Below are positions 26,522 through 36,501 of a stretch of 64,000 nucleotides of DNA, piece after piece (position 1 is the stretch's first letter; every line of letters begins with the position of its first letter). The DNA comes from Hyphomicrobiales bacterium (GTDB lineage Bacteria; Pseudomonadota; Alphaproteobacteria; Rhizobiales; Rhizobiaceae): the NCBI GenBank assembly GCA_900468805.1, contig UEIF01000010.1:1-64000 (forward strand). Reading direction: 5' to 3'. The notes beneath the pieces were generated by a model. That model was not told the DNA's origin, searched no databases, and saw nothing but the letters and a program-made list of their open reading frames with translations. The position numbers and the translations under genes are program-made.

Positions 26522-26534
26522 TTGACTGAGTCAA
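26522..26534. promoter_or_regulatory. MarR-type operator upstream of MarR-GNAT gene
   Basis: TTGACT-G-AGTCAA is a perfect 6+1+6 palindrome, a form common to MarR-family sites, placed 37-49 bases upstream of the MarR-GNAT start. Confidence 0.6.
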
Positions 26535-26547
26535 CTAAATTGATGAC

Positions 26548-27270
26548 TCAGGCTGCATCTTCCTCTTCCTTGGTTATTTCACCCTCGAGCGCGAAATCGA
26601 CGGCAGCACGGGCATGGATCGCCGTCGTGTCGAATCCAACAAGGGGAAGATGATCGGGGTCGAGGATCAGGCAGATCTCGGTGCAGCCGAGAATGATGCT
26701 GTCACAGCCCTTGGCACGGGCGCGCTCGATCACGGCCATCAGTTTCTCGCGCGAACTGTCGAGCACCTTGCCGGCGCATAGCTCGTTGAAGATGATGTCG
26801 TGGACAGTGGTGCGGTCGGCGGCTTCGGGCACCATGATATCGAGGCCGAGGCCCTTCATGCGGTCGGTATAGAAGCCGTGCTCCATCGTGTAGCGCGTGG
26901 CAAGCAGCAGCGGGCGCTTGCAGCCGGATTGATGGATGGTTTTAGCCGTCTCGTCGATGATGTGGATCAGCGGCACCGAGATGTGTGCGGCAACCTCGGG
27001 CGCGATCAGATGCATGGTATTGGTGCAGATCAGCACGCAATGGGCGCCGCCAATCTGCAGGCGCAGAGCGACATCGCCGAGACGCGAGGCGGCCATATCC
27101 CAGGCGCCGGCCTTCTGCAGCGCAACGATCTCCTCGAAATTCACCGAATGCAAAGTGAGCTCGGCAGAGGCCAGGCCCCCAAGGCGCTCGCGCACCATTT
27201 CGTTGATGAGACGATAATAGACCGCAGAACTTTCGAAGCTCATGCCGCCGATCAGGCCGATTGTTTTCAT
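26548..27270 (-). CDS. Aspartate/glutamate racemase family protein
   Basis: A 240-residue PLP-independent racemase of the Asp/Glu/hydantoin family. The two catalytic Cys are visible: in CTNTMH (about residue 83) and in LGCTEI (about 195). The start is ATG at 27270 (MKTIGLIGGMSFESS) with GGGAG upstream; an open frame to 27360 is rejected. The family makes D-amino acids, often D-Asp. It is divergent from an Lrp-type regulator whose candidate operator lies between them. Confidence 0.88.
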   Translation of the reverse strand: MKTIGLIGGMSFESSAVYYRLINEMVRERLGGLASAELTLHSVNFEEIVALQKAGAWDMAASRLGDVALRLQIGGAHCVLICTNTMHLIAPEVAAHISVPLIHIIDETAKTIHQSGCKRPLLLATRYTMEHGFYTDRMKGLGLDIMVPEAADRTTVHDIIFNELCAGKVLDSSREKLMAVIERARAKGCDSIILGCTEICLILDPDHLPLVGFDTTAIHARAAVDFALEGEITKEEEDAA

Positions 27271-27373
27271 GGAATCTCGCTCCCTATGGTGTTTTCGGAT
27301 GTGCTGATGATGCAGCAGATCGGCCGCGACGTGTTTGCGTTGTTTGTGCTTTTCCGGCAAGGCGTGCTATGTC

Positions 27374-27401
27374 TTTGCATCATTTTTCAGTTTCATGCAA
27401 A
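27374..27401. promoter_or_regulatory. Candidate Lrp-family operator
   Basis: TTTGCAT (27374-27380) and ATGCAAA (27395-27401) are perfect inverted arms with a 14-base AT-rich spacer. They lie 21 bases before the Lrp gene start and about 104 upstream of the racemase start, consistent with control of both genes. Confidence 0.55.
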
Positions 27402-27421
27402 ATTACGGCGTAGGTTTTCAT

Positions 27422-27883
27422 ATGATCGACGATCGCGACAGGCGGATTCTCGATATCCTGCAGGACGATGCAGGCATCTCCGTGACCGACCTAGCAGAAC
27501 GCGTGGCGCTTTCGGTCTCGGCCTGTTCACGACGCATCCAGCGGCTGGAGGAGAGCGGCTACATCGCGCGGCGCATCGTCGTGCTGGATCGCGAGCGGAT
27601 GGGCGTGCCGACGACGCTCTTTGCGCTTATCAAGACGGCACATCATTCCGATGAGTGGACGGAGAGCTTCCGGCGGGCGATCAGCGACATTCCGGAGATT
27701 GTCGAGGCGCATCGGCTGACGGGCAATTATGATTACATCCTCAAGATCGTGCTGCCGCGTGTCGAACATTACGATGTCATCTACAAGCGGATCGTGCGTC
27801 GCATCGAGCTTTTCGACGTCTCGGCGTCGATCTCCATGGAACTGATGAAACATGGTACGTCGATACCCGTTTCCTATGCCTGA
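27422..27883 (+). CDS. Lrp/AsnC-family transcriptional regulator
   Basis: A 153-residue regulator with an N-terminal Lrp helix-turn-helix (ILDILQDDAGISVTDLAERVALSVSACSRRIQRLEESGYI) and a C-terminal RAM ligand domain. Start at ATG 27422 (MIDDRDRRIL) by homology; an ATG at 27335 would run through the operator. It probably senses an amino acid and controls the divergent racemase gene. The family's effector for this member is unknown. Confidence 0.9.
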   Translation: MIDDRDRRILDILQDDAGISVTDLAERVALSVSACSRRIQRLEESGYIARRIVVLDRERMGVPTTLFALIKTAHHSDEWTESFRRAISDIPEIVEAHRLTGNYDYILKIVLPRVEHYDVIYKRIVRRIELFDVSASISMELMKHGTSIPVSYA

Positions 27884-27971
27884 CGTTGTGGGGAGATATG
27901 CCGAAACGGCGGTTGAATCCTTCGTGCGAAAGGTGACATTTGCTGCAGCGAAATGACGAAAGGGTAGGGTC

Positions 27972-29237
27972 ATGAGCGAACATCACGTCGTCGTTGTCGG
28001 CGGCGGTTTCGGCGGGTTGCAGCTCGTCAACGGATTGAAGGGCGCGGGCGTGAAGGTCACGCTCATCGACCGGCGCAACCACCATCTCTTCCAGCCGCTG
28101 CTTTATCAGGTGGCTACCACCATCCTATCCACTTCAGAGATCGCCTGGCCGATCCGCCATCTCTATGCCGACCGGCCGGAGGTGACCACGCTGCTCGGTG
28201 AGGTCAATGGCGTCGATCCCAATGCAAAGACCGTGTCCCTGCGCAGTGGCATGGTGCTGAAATACGATACGCTGGTGCTGGCGACTGGCGCAACGCACGC
28301 TTATTTCGGCCATGACGAGTGGGAACCTGTCGCCCCGGGCCTGAAGACGCTCGAGGATGCGACGACGATCCGCCGCCGCGTGCTGCTCGCCTTCGAGCGG
28401 GCGGAAGTGGAAAGCGATCCCGCTGTGCGCGAAGCGTTTTTGACCTTCTCCATCGTTGGTGCAGGCCCCACGGGCTGCGAGCTTGCCGGCATCATCGCCG
28501 AGTTGGCGCATTTCACGCTGCCCAAGGAATTCCGCAACATCGACACGCGCAAGACCCGCGTCGTGCTGATCGAGGCGGGGCCGCGCGTATTGCCGGCTTT
28601 TGCCGAGGATCTCTCGGCTTATGCGCAAAAGGCATTGGAAAAGCTGGGCGTCGAGGTGCTGACGGGTACGCCGGTGACGCAATGTACGGCTGATGGCGTG
28701 ACGGTGGGCGAAAGTTTCATTCCGAGCCGGACGATCGTCTGGGCCGCAGGCGTGCAGGCTTCGCATGCGGCGCGCTGGCTCGGCGTGCCGGCCGACCGGG
28801 CGGGGCGCACCATCGTCGAGAAGGATCTGACGGCGCCGGGCTTGCCCGATGTCTTCGTGATCGGCGATACGGCTTCTGTGATACGTGAGGATGGCAAACC
28901 GGTGCCGGGCATTGCGCCGGCGGCCAAGCAGCAGGGCGGCTATGTCGCGAAGGTCATCCGTGCGCGGCTATCCGGCGAGCCGGCGCCGGGACCGTTCAAA
29001 TATTGGCATCAGGGAAGTCTGGCGACGATCGGCAAGAGTGCGGCGATCATCGATTTCGGTCGTTTCAAGCTCAAGGGCTGGCTCGCCTGGTGGATCTGGG
29101 GGCTCGCCCATATCTACTTCCTGATCGGCACGCGCTCGCGCTTCACCGTCGCCTGGAACTGGTTCTGGATCTATATGAGCGGCCAGCACAGCGCCCGGCT
29201 GATCACCCAGCGAGAAACCATGCGCGACGACGGGTAG
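27972..29237 (+). CDS. ndh: Type II NADH dehydrogenase (NDH-2)
   Basis: A 421-residue FAD enzyme that passes electrons from NADH to quinone without proton pumping. The FAD motif VVGGGFGGLQ is at the N-terminus, the NADH motif SIVGAGPTGCELA follows at ~165, and AAKQQGGYVAKVIRA is conserved. A C-terminal hydrophobic stretch (WLAWWIWGLAHIYFLIG) serves as membrane anchor. It ends at a strong hairpin terminator and is transcribed alone. Confidence 0.92.
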   Translation: MSEHHVVVVGGGFGGLQLVNGLKGAGVKVTLIDRRNHHLFQPLLYQVATTILSTSEIAWPIRHLYADRPEVTTLLGEVNGVDPNAKTVSLRSGMVLKYDTLVLATGATHAYFGHDEWEPVAPGLKTLEDATTIRRRVLLAFERAEVESDPAVREAFLTFSIVGAGPTGCELAGIIAELAHFTLPKEFRNIDTRKTRVVLIEAGPRVLPAFAEDLSAYAQKALEKLGVEVLTGTPVTQCTADGVTVGESFIPSRTIVWAAGVQASHAARWLGVPADRAGRTIVEKDLTAPGLPDVFVIGDTASVIREDGKPVPGIAPAAKQQGGYVAKVIRARLSGEPAPGPFKYWHQGSLATIGKSAAIIDFGRFKLKGWLAWWIWGLAHIYFLIGTRSRFTVAWNWFWIYMSGQHSARLITQRETMRDDG

Positions 29238-29258
29238 GGGCAAACAGACGACAAAGAA

Positions 29259-29285
29259 AAAGGGCGGCTCCGGGAGCCGCCCTTT
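29259..29285. terminator. Bidirectional terminator between ndh and adh
   Basis: A perfect 12-bp stem, AAAGGGCGGCTC and GAGCCGCCCTTT, with loop CGG. On the minus strand it is followed by a T-rich tract (CTTTTTCTTTG), and on the plus strand by CTGTTT, so it can end transcripts from both convergent genes. Confidence 0.85.
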
Positions 29286-29293
29286 CTGTTTCA

Positions 29294-30340
29294 TCAGGCT
29301 GCCAGCGAGGCGATGTCGATGACGAAGCGGTAGCGGACGTCGCTCTTCAGGACGCGCTCATAGGCTTCGTTGACCTGCTGGATGTTGATCTTCTCGATCT
29401 CGGAAACGATGTTGTGCTCGCCGCAGAAGTCGAGCATTTCCTGGGTTTCCTTGATCGAGCCGATCATCGACCCGGAAATGCTCTTGCGGCCTGGGACCAG
29501 CGAGAAGGCGTGAACCGGGATCGCGTTTTCGGGAACGCCGACCACCACGAAAGCGCCATCCACCTTCACGAGGCCGAGATAGGCATTCCAGTCGATCTCG
29601 GCGCTGACGGTGCAGATGACGAGGTCGAAGGCGCCGGCGAGCTTCTTGAAAGTTTCCGGGTCGTTGGTGGCGTAATATTCCTTGGCGCCGAGCTTAAGGC
29701 CATCTTCCTTCTTGGAGAGGCTCTGCGAGAGCACGGTGATATCGGCGCCCATGGCAGCACCGAGCTTGACGCCCATGTGGCCGAGGCCGCCCATGCCGAC
29801 GATGGCAACCTTCTTGCCGGGACCGGCCTTCCAGTGGCGCAGCGGCGAATAGAGCGTGATGCCGGCGCAGAGAAGCGGAGCGGACGCGTCGAGCGGAAGG
29901 TTGTCCGGGATGGACATGACATAGCCTTCCTTGACGACGATGCTATCGGAATAGCCGCCCTGGGTGCGGGTCTTGCCGTCTGCTTCGAACTCGTTGTAGG
30001 TGCCGACGAGGCCCGGCATATACTGTTCCAGATCAACGTCGCGCGTGGCGCAGCCGACGCAGGAATCGACGAAGCAGCCGACGCCGACGCGATCGCCGAC
30101 CTTGAACTTGGTCACTTCAGAGCCGACAGCGGTCACGATGCCGGCGATCTCATGGCCCGGCACGATCGGATAAACGGCGTTCTTCCATTCGTTGCGGACG
30201 GTGTGAATGTCCGAATGGCAGATACCTGCAAACTTGATGTCGATGACGACGTCATCCGGGTTCGGATTGCGGCGTTCGAAGGTGAAGGGGGTCAGCGGCT
30301 TGGAAGCGTCAGTCGCGGCGTAGCCTCTTGCAATAGGCAT
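29294..30340 (-). CDS. Zinc-type NAD(P)-dependent alcohol dehydrogenase (YahK/CAD-like)
   Basis: A 348-residue medium-chain dehydrogenase. Catalytic zinc residues are in place: CHSDIH near residue 39 and GHEIAG. The cofactor motif is [11 protein letters not shown]. In the structural-zinc lobe only the first two of four Cys survive: the third is Arg and the fourth Met. GGAAGG upstream selects ATG at 30340 ([16 protein letters not shown]). Most like the YahK/cinnamyl-alcohol-dehydrogenase group, acting on aldehydes. Divergent from an AraC_N regulator. Confidence 0.9.
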   Translation of the reverse strand: MPIARGYAATDASKPLTPFTFERRNPNPDDVVIDIKFAGICHSDIHTVRNEWKNAVYPIVPGHEIAGIVTAVGSEVTKFKVGDRVGVGCFVDSCVGCATRDVDLEQYMPGLVGTYNEFEADGKTRTQGGYSDSIVVKEGYVMSIPDNLPLDASAPLLCAGITLYSPLRHWKAGPGKKVAIVGMGGLGHMGVKLGAAMGADITVLSQSLSKKEDGLKLGAKEYYATNDPETFKKLAGAFDLVICTVSAEIDWNAYLGLVKVDGAFVVVGVPENAIPVHAFSLVPGRKSISGSMIGSIKETQEMLDFCGEHNIVSEIEKINIQQVNEAYERVLKSDVRYRFVIDIASLAA

Positions 30341-30428
30341 GGGAACCTTCCTTTTCGATTGGGAGGGGTGGGGGTGGGCGGAATATTGCCCGGAACCGTG
30401 CTGCAGCGTTAGAGCGATACTCTCAGCT

Positions 30429-30448
30429 TTTTGCACGATCCTGCAAAA
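30429..30448. promoter_or_regulatory. Inverted-repeat operator between adh and AraC gene
   Basis: TTTTGCA (30429-30435) and TGCAAAA (30442-30448) are perfect inverted arms separated by six bases. They lie about 90 bases upstream of each gene, suitable for the AraC_N regulator to control both. Confidence 0.55.
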
Positions 30449-30532
30449 GTGAGCCGGCCACCTGTTTGCGAAATGGAAAAGGCGGCCTAGATAGAAGCGG
30501 TATCGCTGGCGTCAGACAGAAAGAGTTGCCGC

Positions 30533-31441
30533 ATGACATTGCCCTTCAATCCCTATCAGGAAATCGTCGATATCGCGATGCGCTTTGCGCCAGGCGATGG
30601 CGAGTTCCGCACGTCGATCGGCAACCTCCACATCAGCCGCCGCTCGAACCCCAGTGATCCGCTGCATAGTAGCTACAAGCCCTGCTTCGCCTTTGTGCTG
30701 CAGGGCGCCAAGAGCCTCCGCCTCGGCAATGAGTTCATCAGCTACGGAACCGGGGACTATCTGCTGACTTCGCTCGATCTGCCGGTCGCATGGCGTATCG
30801 CCGAGGCCAGCCCGGAGGTGCCGCATCTCTGTCTGGGGCTCGCGATTGACTCCGAAAAGCTGCTGGAGCTCTTAAGCCGCATTGATGTTCCGCGTCCAGG
30901 CGCCCACACAGACGGGCAGCGCGGTATGACCGTCAATGTCGCCCCGCCGGAGCTTCTGGACGCCGCCGTGCGCCTGCTGCGCTTGCTCGATCGTCCAGAC
31001 GACATTCCGGCCATGGCGCCGCTGATCGAGCAGGAAATCCTCTATCGGATACTGACCGGGCCGGATGGCGAGCGGCTGATCAACATCGCGACGGCCGACA
31101 GCCACAGCAACAGGATCGCGCGCGCCGTCGCCTGGCTGAAGGAGAATTTTGCCCGGCCCCTGCGCATCGAGGAACTAGCCGACCACGTCAGCATGAGCGC
31201 GTCCTCCTTCCATCACCACTTCAAATCGGTGACGGCAATGACGCCGATGCAATATCAGAAGCAGCTTCGCCTGCATGAGGCGCGCCGGCTGATGCTGGTG
31301 GAGCGGCTGGATGCAGGGACTGCCGGTCATCAGGTCGGCTATCAGAGCCCGTCACAGTTCAGCCGCGAATATAGCCGCCTCTACGGCGCTTCACCCGCAC
31401 GCGATGTCGATGGCGCGCGAGATGCTGTAGCAGCGGAATAA
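30533..31441 (+). CDS. AraC-family regulator with AraC_N domain (YqhC-like)
   Basis: A 302-residue regulator: an N-terminal AraC_N ligand domain to about residue 180 and two C-terminal helix-turn-helix motifs (LRIEELADHVSMSASSFHHHFK; GHQVGYQSPSQFSREYSRLYG). The AraC_N group includes E. coli YqhC, which activates aldehyde reductase genes. Its divergent partner is an alcohol dehydrogenase, so control of that gene via the TTTTGCA repeat is likely. Effector unknown. Confidence 0.88.
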   Translation: MTLPFNPYQEIVDIAMRFAPGDGEFRTSIGNLHISRRSNPSDPLHSSYKPCFAFVLQGAKSLRLGNEFISYGTGDYLLTSLDLPVAWRIAEASPEVPHLCLGLAIDSEKLLELLSRIDVPRPGAHTDGQRGMTVNVAPPELLDAAVRLLRLLDRPDDIPAMAPLIEQEILYRILTGPDGERLINIATADSHSNRIARAVAWLKENFARPLRIEELADHVSMSASSFHHHFKSVTAMTPMQYQKQLRLHEARRLMLVERLDAGTAGHQVGYQSPSQFSREYSRLYGASPARDVDGARDAVAAE

Positions 31442-31457
31442 GGCGTGGGAGTAAGCC

Positions 31458-31814
31458 TCAGCCGGGGAATTTCAGCGCCTTGTCGGCACGGCACTTCGCA
31501 AGCTTCAACTGGCGGAAGGAGAGGATGCGCGTGATGCGTTCCTTGCCATCGGTCTCGACGCTCATACAGGCGCAGGCATAGCCATAATTGCCGTTGGTCT
31601 GCACATAATCGTGCTCTGAAATGTCGGGGATGAGGTCCATGCCCTCGGGCTCGTCACCGCTTCCCTGCGTCATGATCGTCCAGGTATTTTCCGCATCGTC
31701 CAGCCACCAGTTGGCGGGTGTCGGGTTCTGGATCCAGCCGCAGCGCGTTTCGGCGGCAAGAGCGGGAAAGGCGAGGGCGAGCGACAAAGCTGCGGCGAGG
31801 ACTGCTGTCTTCAC
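31458..31814 (-). CDS. Secreted DUF4087 protein
   Basis: A 118-residue protein with a Sec signal peptide (cleavage near ALAAE, about residue 21) and a mature domain of the DUF4087 type: RCGWIQNPTPANWWLDDAE followed by a Cys-containing GYACACM segment. Four Cys in the mature part suggest disulfides in the periplasm. Function unknown. It converges on the AraC gene with 16 bases between stops. Confidence 0.8.
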   Translation of the reverse strand: MKTAVLAAALSLALAFPALAAETRCGWIQNPTPANWWLDDAENTWTIMTQGSGDEPEGMDLIPDISEHDYVQTNGNYGYACACMSVETDGKERITRILSFRQLKLAKCRADKALKFPG

Positions 31815-31953
31815 GGGCGATTCTCCTTGGGCCTCGATATTCGGCTATTTGCCTGCCTTCGAACAGCCGAATTCCACTGTTTCATATGATACGAAAAAAT
31901 CTCCTGATGCTTCTTGACGAGAGCCCTCGATCTGGCGCATAAACGCCACGAAC

Positions 31954-31969
31954 CGTACCGTACGGTACG
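31954..31969. promoter_or_regulatory. Perfect 16-base palindrome, TetR operator
   Basis: CGTACCGTACGGTACG is fully symmetric and lies 20 bases upstream of the TetR GTG start at 31989. The ACCGTACGGT core is typical of TetR-family sites. Autorepression is the simplest reading. Confidence 0.7.
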
Positions 31970-31988
31970 TAAATGGGGAGTTGAATCC

Positions 31989-33706
<1,718 letters not shown>

Positions 33707-33731
33707 GCTGTTCCAAGATTGTGATTATGAG

Positions 33732-33758
33732 AGGCCGGGGCGAAAGCTCCGGCCTTTT
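33732..33758 (+). terminator. Terminator of ilvC
   Basis: AGGCCGGGGC-GAAA-GCTCCGGCCT, a 10-bp stem with one G-U pair and a stable GNRA tetraloop, followed by TTTT. The stem ends a few bases short of the convergent methyltransferase stop. Confidence 0.9.
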
Positions 33759-34333
33759 CATTTACTGGCGCTGAGATACAGCCAGCGGGTCGGCTTGTTG
33801 TCGTAGCCGCCGCCATCGGCTTCGTTGATCGCGATATGCCTCCAGCCTCCGTCAACGAGCAATTCCTGCAGCCATTCGCTCGAAGGATAGTTGTAGTAGC
33901 GACCGAAGCTGTCATGGCCTTCGGCGGTACCGGCCTTGAAGCTCGCGTGGAAGACGCCGTCCTGCTTCAGGGCGTTGCGGATGAGAGTGAGGATGCCGGG
34001 GAGATCGGCGCGAGGCACATGCAGGAGGCTTGCCTCCGCCCAGATGCCACCGAATTCCTCGCTGGCTGAGAGATCTTCGAAGCGCATGACCTTTACCGGC
34101 CTGCCAACCAGCTTTTCGGCCTGCCGGGCAAGCGCAGCCGAGCCATCCGTCGGCGTGACGTCGAAGCCCTTGGACAGCATGTAGGCGCAGTCCTGTCCAC
34201 CACCGCAGCCAAGTTCCAGGATGCGTGCCTGTTCGGGGAGGGCGGCCAGGAAGGCATCGAGCCTTGTCGCCTTTGGCTTGCGATCGCGGGTGGCGTAAGC
34301 CTCGGCGTTGTCGTCGTAGAAGGAGATGCTCAT
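33758..34333 (-). CDS. Class I SAM-dependent methyltransferase
   Basis: A 191-residue Rossmann-fold methyltransferase. Motif I is ILELGCGGGQDCAYML near residue 40, with the acidic VTPTDGS of motif II. It is compact and resembles the TehB-like/methyltransf_25 group. The start ATG overlaps the vapC stop by four bases (ATGA), so it is translationally coupled to the toxin-antitoxin pair. Substrate unknown. Confidence 0.85.
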   Translation of the reverse strand: MSISFYDDNAEAYATRDRKPKATRLDAFLAALPEQARILELGCGGGQDCAYMLSKGFDVTPTDGSAALARQAEKLVGRPVKVMRFEDLSASEEFGGIWAEASLLHVPRADLPGILTLIRNALKQDGVFHASFKAGTAEGHDSFGRYYNYPSSEWLQELLVDGGWRHIAINEADGGGYDNKPTRWLYLSASK

Positions 34334-34707
34334 AGATTCTTCTCGATATAGATCACCCGGTCCAGGTTCTTGAAATGGGCGTCCAGTGTCAGGACATCGG
34401 TATCGTGCAATTCGGCGGTGGCGTAGATGATGGCATCGGCAAGCGCGAGCTTCCGCCTGGCCGAGACTTCGGCAGCGCGGCGGGCGAGCGCCGTATCGAG
34501 GGGCGCGATGATGCAGGTGGCTGTGTAGGCGAAGAAGGAATCGACGGCGTCCTCACCACGTTCGCGCTCCAGCCATTTAGCGAGTTCGAGTTGGACGATA
34601 GTCGGGACGATACATTCTGTGCGCACGGGCATTTCGCCCTGCAGGCGGTCTGTTGCCGGGCCTTGTGTCAGCCATTCGATCCAAGCCGAGCTATCGACGA
34701 CGCGCAT
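34330..34707 (-). CDS. vapC: VapC-type PIN-domain toxin
   Basis: A 125-residue PIN ribonuclease. The metal-binding acidic residues Asp5, Glu41, Asp91 and Asp109 are all present (VVDSSAWIEWL; LELAKWL; LADAIIYATA; LTLDAHF), so the enzyme should be active. The start overlaps the vapB stop (ATGA). VapC toxins cut tRNA or rRNA and are held inactive by VapB. An odd feature is that a methyltransferase gene follows directly. Confidence 0.92.
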   Translation of the reverse strand: MRVVDSSAWIEWLTQGPATDRLQGEMPVRTECIVPTIVQLELAKWLERERGEDAVDSFFAYTATCIIAPLDTALARRAAEVSARRKLALADAIIYATAELHDTDVLTLDAHFKNLDRVIYIEKNL

Positions 34708-34916
34708 CAGAACCGGTCTTTCCTGTCGCGATAGTTGGTGGGGTCGGCGCCTTTGGCCATGCCCTTGAGATCGGCGAGTTCGGGGACGGGGATGAGCAGG
34801 ACGCCTTTGCCCTTGGGGATGAAGACGAATTCCTGGCCTGCGGACCAGTGCTGCTGTTCGCGCACTTCCTTCGGAATGGAGATCTGGAATTTTGCGGAGA
34901 GAGTTGTGGTTGCCAT
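34707..34916 (-). CDS. vapB: VapB/AbrB-family antitoxin
   Basis: A 69-residue AbrB/SpoVT-type swapped-hairpin DNA-binding protein (TLSAKFQISIPKEVREQQHW; EFVFIPKGKGVLLIPVP) with a C-terminal tail that would bind VapC. AGGAAAGG upstream selects ATG at 34916 over 34940. It should neutralise the toxin and repress its own operon. Confidence 0.9.
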   Translation of the reverse strand: MATTTLSAKFQISIPKEVREQQHWSAGQEFVFIPKGKGVLLIPVPELADLKGMAKGADPTNYRDRKDRF

Positions 34917-34992
34917 TCTTACCTTTCCTCTATCGATCATTAGATAGTAAGAATTTGGCTCGTTGCGGTCAACGGTGAGCCGTTTCCAGCAA

Positions 34993-35016
34993 TAAAAAAC
35001 CGGGCATTAAGCCCGG
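34993..35016 (-). terminator. Terminator of ilvE
   Basis: On the minus strand CCGGGC-TTAAT-GCCCGG is followed by TTTTTTATT (34999 downward), a standard Rho-independent terminator 75 bases after the ilvE stop. Confidence 0.9.
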
Positions 35017-35043
35017 CTTCGATGTTGTCGCGCTGTCGCGGGA

Positions 35044-35087
35044 GATGTCCGTCGGGACCGCCGCAGCGATCCCTCCGTACAGACATC
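35044..35087 (-). other. Structured ilvE 3' untranslated segment
   Basis: GATGTCCGT (35044-35052) can pair with ACAGACATC (35079-35087) at eight of nine positions, with an inner GGGA/TCCC pairing. The long hairpin sits between the ilvE stop and its terminator, so the transcript ends in two stems. This may be a transcript-end stabiliser or a 3'-derived small RNA. Confidence 0.4.
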
Positions 35088-35090
35088 AGA

Positions 35091-36188
35091 TCAGAGAACG
35101 CGGCGCGTCCAGCCGCGCTCGTCGTTCGTGACGCCCTTCTGCAGGCCGACGAGCTGCTGGCGCAGTTCTGATGTCAGCTTGCCGGTCTGGCCGTCTCCGA
35201 CCTTGAACTCGCCGTCAGCATGGCGAACCAGGCCGATGCCGGCCAGCACCGCGGCTGTGCCGCAAGCGAAGGCTTCGACGAGTTTGCCGCTTGCCGCATC
35301 CGCCTGCCATTCCTCGAAGGAGTAGGGGCGCTGTTCGACGCGCAGGCCCTTTTCTTCAGCCAGCACGATGACCGAGGCGCGGGTGATGCCGGGCAGGATC
35401 GTGCCGCCGAGCGGCGGGGTCACGACCGTTCCGTCGTTCATCACGAAGAAGACGTTCATGCCGCCGAGTTCTTCGACCCAGCGATGCTCTGCTGCGTCCA
35501 GGAAGACGACCTGATCGCAATCTTTCTTCGCCGCTTCGGCCTGCGCCACGAGGCTGGCTGCGTAGTTTCCGCCGCATTTTGCGGCACCGGTGCCACCGGC
35601 GGCTGCGCGGGTATAGGCGGTTTCGACCCAGAGCGAGACCGCCTTCGCGCCGCCCTTGAAATAGGCGCCGACCGGGGAGGCGATGATGCAGAAGATATAT
35701 TCCTGCGCCGGACGAACGCCGAGGAATGCTTCGTTGGCGAACATGAAGGGGCGAAGGTAGAGGCTGGCGTCACCTGAGGGTATCCAGTTCTTGTCGACGC
35801 GAACAAGTTCTTCAACCGCCTTCAGGAAAAGTTCCTCCGGCACGGCAGGCATCGCCATGCGGGCCGCCGACTGCGCGAAGCGGCGGGCGTTTTCTTCAGG
35901 CCGGAAGAGCAGGATGCGGCCATCGTCTGCCTTGTAGGCTTTCATGCCTTCGAAGATTTCCTGCGCGTAGTGCAGCACGGCGCTCGCAGGATCGAGTTCC
36001 AGAGGCCGCCTCGCCGTTACCTTCGCATCGTGCCAGCCCTTGTCGGCAGTCCATCGTGCCAGGACCATATGATCCGTGAAGACCTTGCCGAAACCGGGCG
36101 TTTCCAGTGCCCGGATTCGGTCGGCGTCGGAAACGGGAGACTTGTGGAATTCGATCTTGATTTCAGGAGAGGTCGACGTCGCGGTCAT
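35091..36188 (-). CDS. ilvE: Branched-chain amino-acid aminotransferase
   Basis: A 365-residue class IV PLP aminotransferase performing the last step of Val, Leu and Ile synthesis. The PLP-binding region includes SLWVETAYTRAAAGGTGAAK, where the Lys after GGTGAA is the Schiff-base residue of this group, then CGGNYAASLVAQ and a late EAFACGTAAVLAGIG motif. ATG at 36188 (MTATSTSPE), with AAGGTG upstream, is favoured over 36227. Divergent from another PLP aminotransferase. Confidence 0.93.
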   Translation of the reverse strand: MTATSTSPEIKIEFHKSPVSDADRIRALETPGFGKVFTDHMVLARWTADKGWHDAKVTARRPLELDPASAVLHYAQEIFEGMKAYKADDGRILLFRPEENARRFAQSAARMAMPAVPEELFLKAVEELVRVDKNWIPSGDASLYLRPFMFANEAFLGVRPAQEYIFCIIASPVGAYFKGGAKAVSLWVETAYTRAAAGGTGAAKCGGNYAASLVAQAEAAKKDCDQVVFLDAAEHRWVEELGGMNVFFVMNDGTVVTPPLGGTILPGITRASVIVLAEEKGLRVEQRPYSFEEWQADAASGKLVEAFACGTAAVLAGIGLVRHADGEFKVGDGQTGKLTSELRQQLVGLQKGVTNDERGWTRRVL

Positions 36189-36501
36189 TGCTGGCACCTT
36201 GATAGTCCATTGAATAATGGCCGGCACACTACTGCTGCCGGACCGGTTTTGGAAAGGTCTGAATCAGCCGGTTTCGGCTTTTGATCGGAGGAATAATCGC
36301 GTGATGTGCCGAACTTTCACGCAACGAGGCAGGCATTCGGTTTGGTTGCGTGAAATCTTTGATGTCAGCCCGATCGACACCAGGGCTTTCAAATATAAGA
36401 CCTCCAATCTTGTCACAGTGACAAGAAAATAGGTCAGTATTATTGACATAAATTTCACTGCATGGTGAGCTGCTGATATTATAAAAATATGAGGAAACCC
36501 C
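36189..36501. promoter_or_regulatory. Divergent promoter region with two inverted repeats
   Basis: A 313-base gap with no supported gene. TTTCACGCAAC (36315-36325) and GTTGCGTGAAA (36345-36355) are perfect 11-base inverted arms 19 bases apart. A 19-base palindrome TCTTGTCAC-A-GTGACAAGA lies at 36408-36426, about 75 bases upstream of the aminotransferase start. Both look like operators. The section from about 36395 to 36500 is unusually AT-rich, as a promoter would be. Open frames inside are ignored. Confidence 0.6.
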
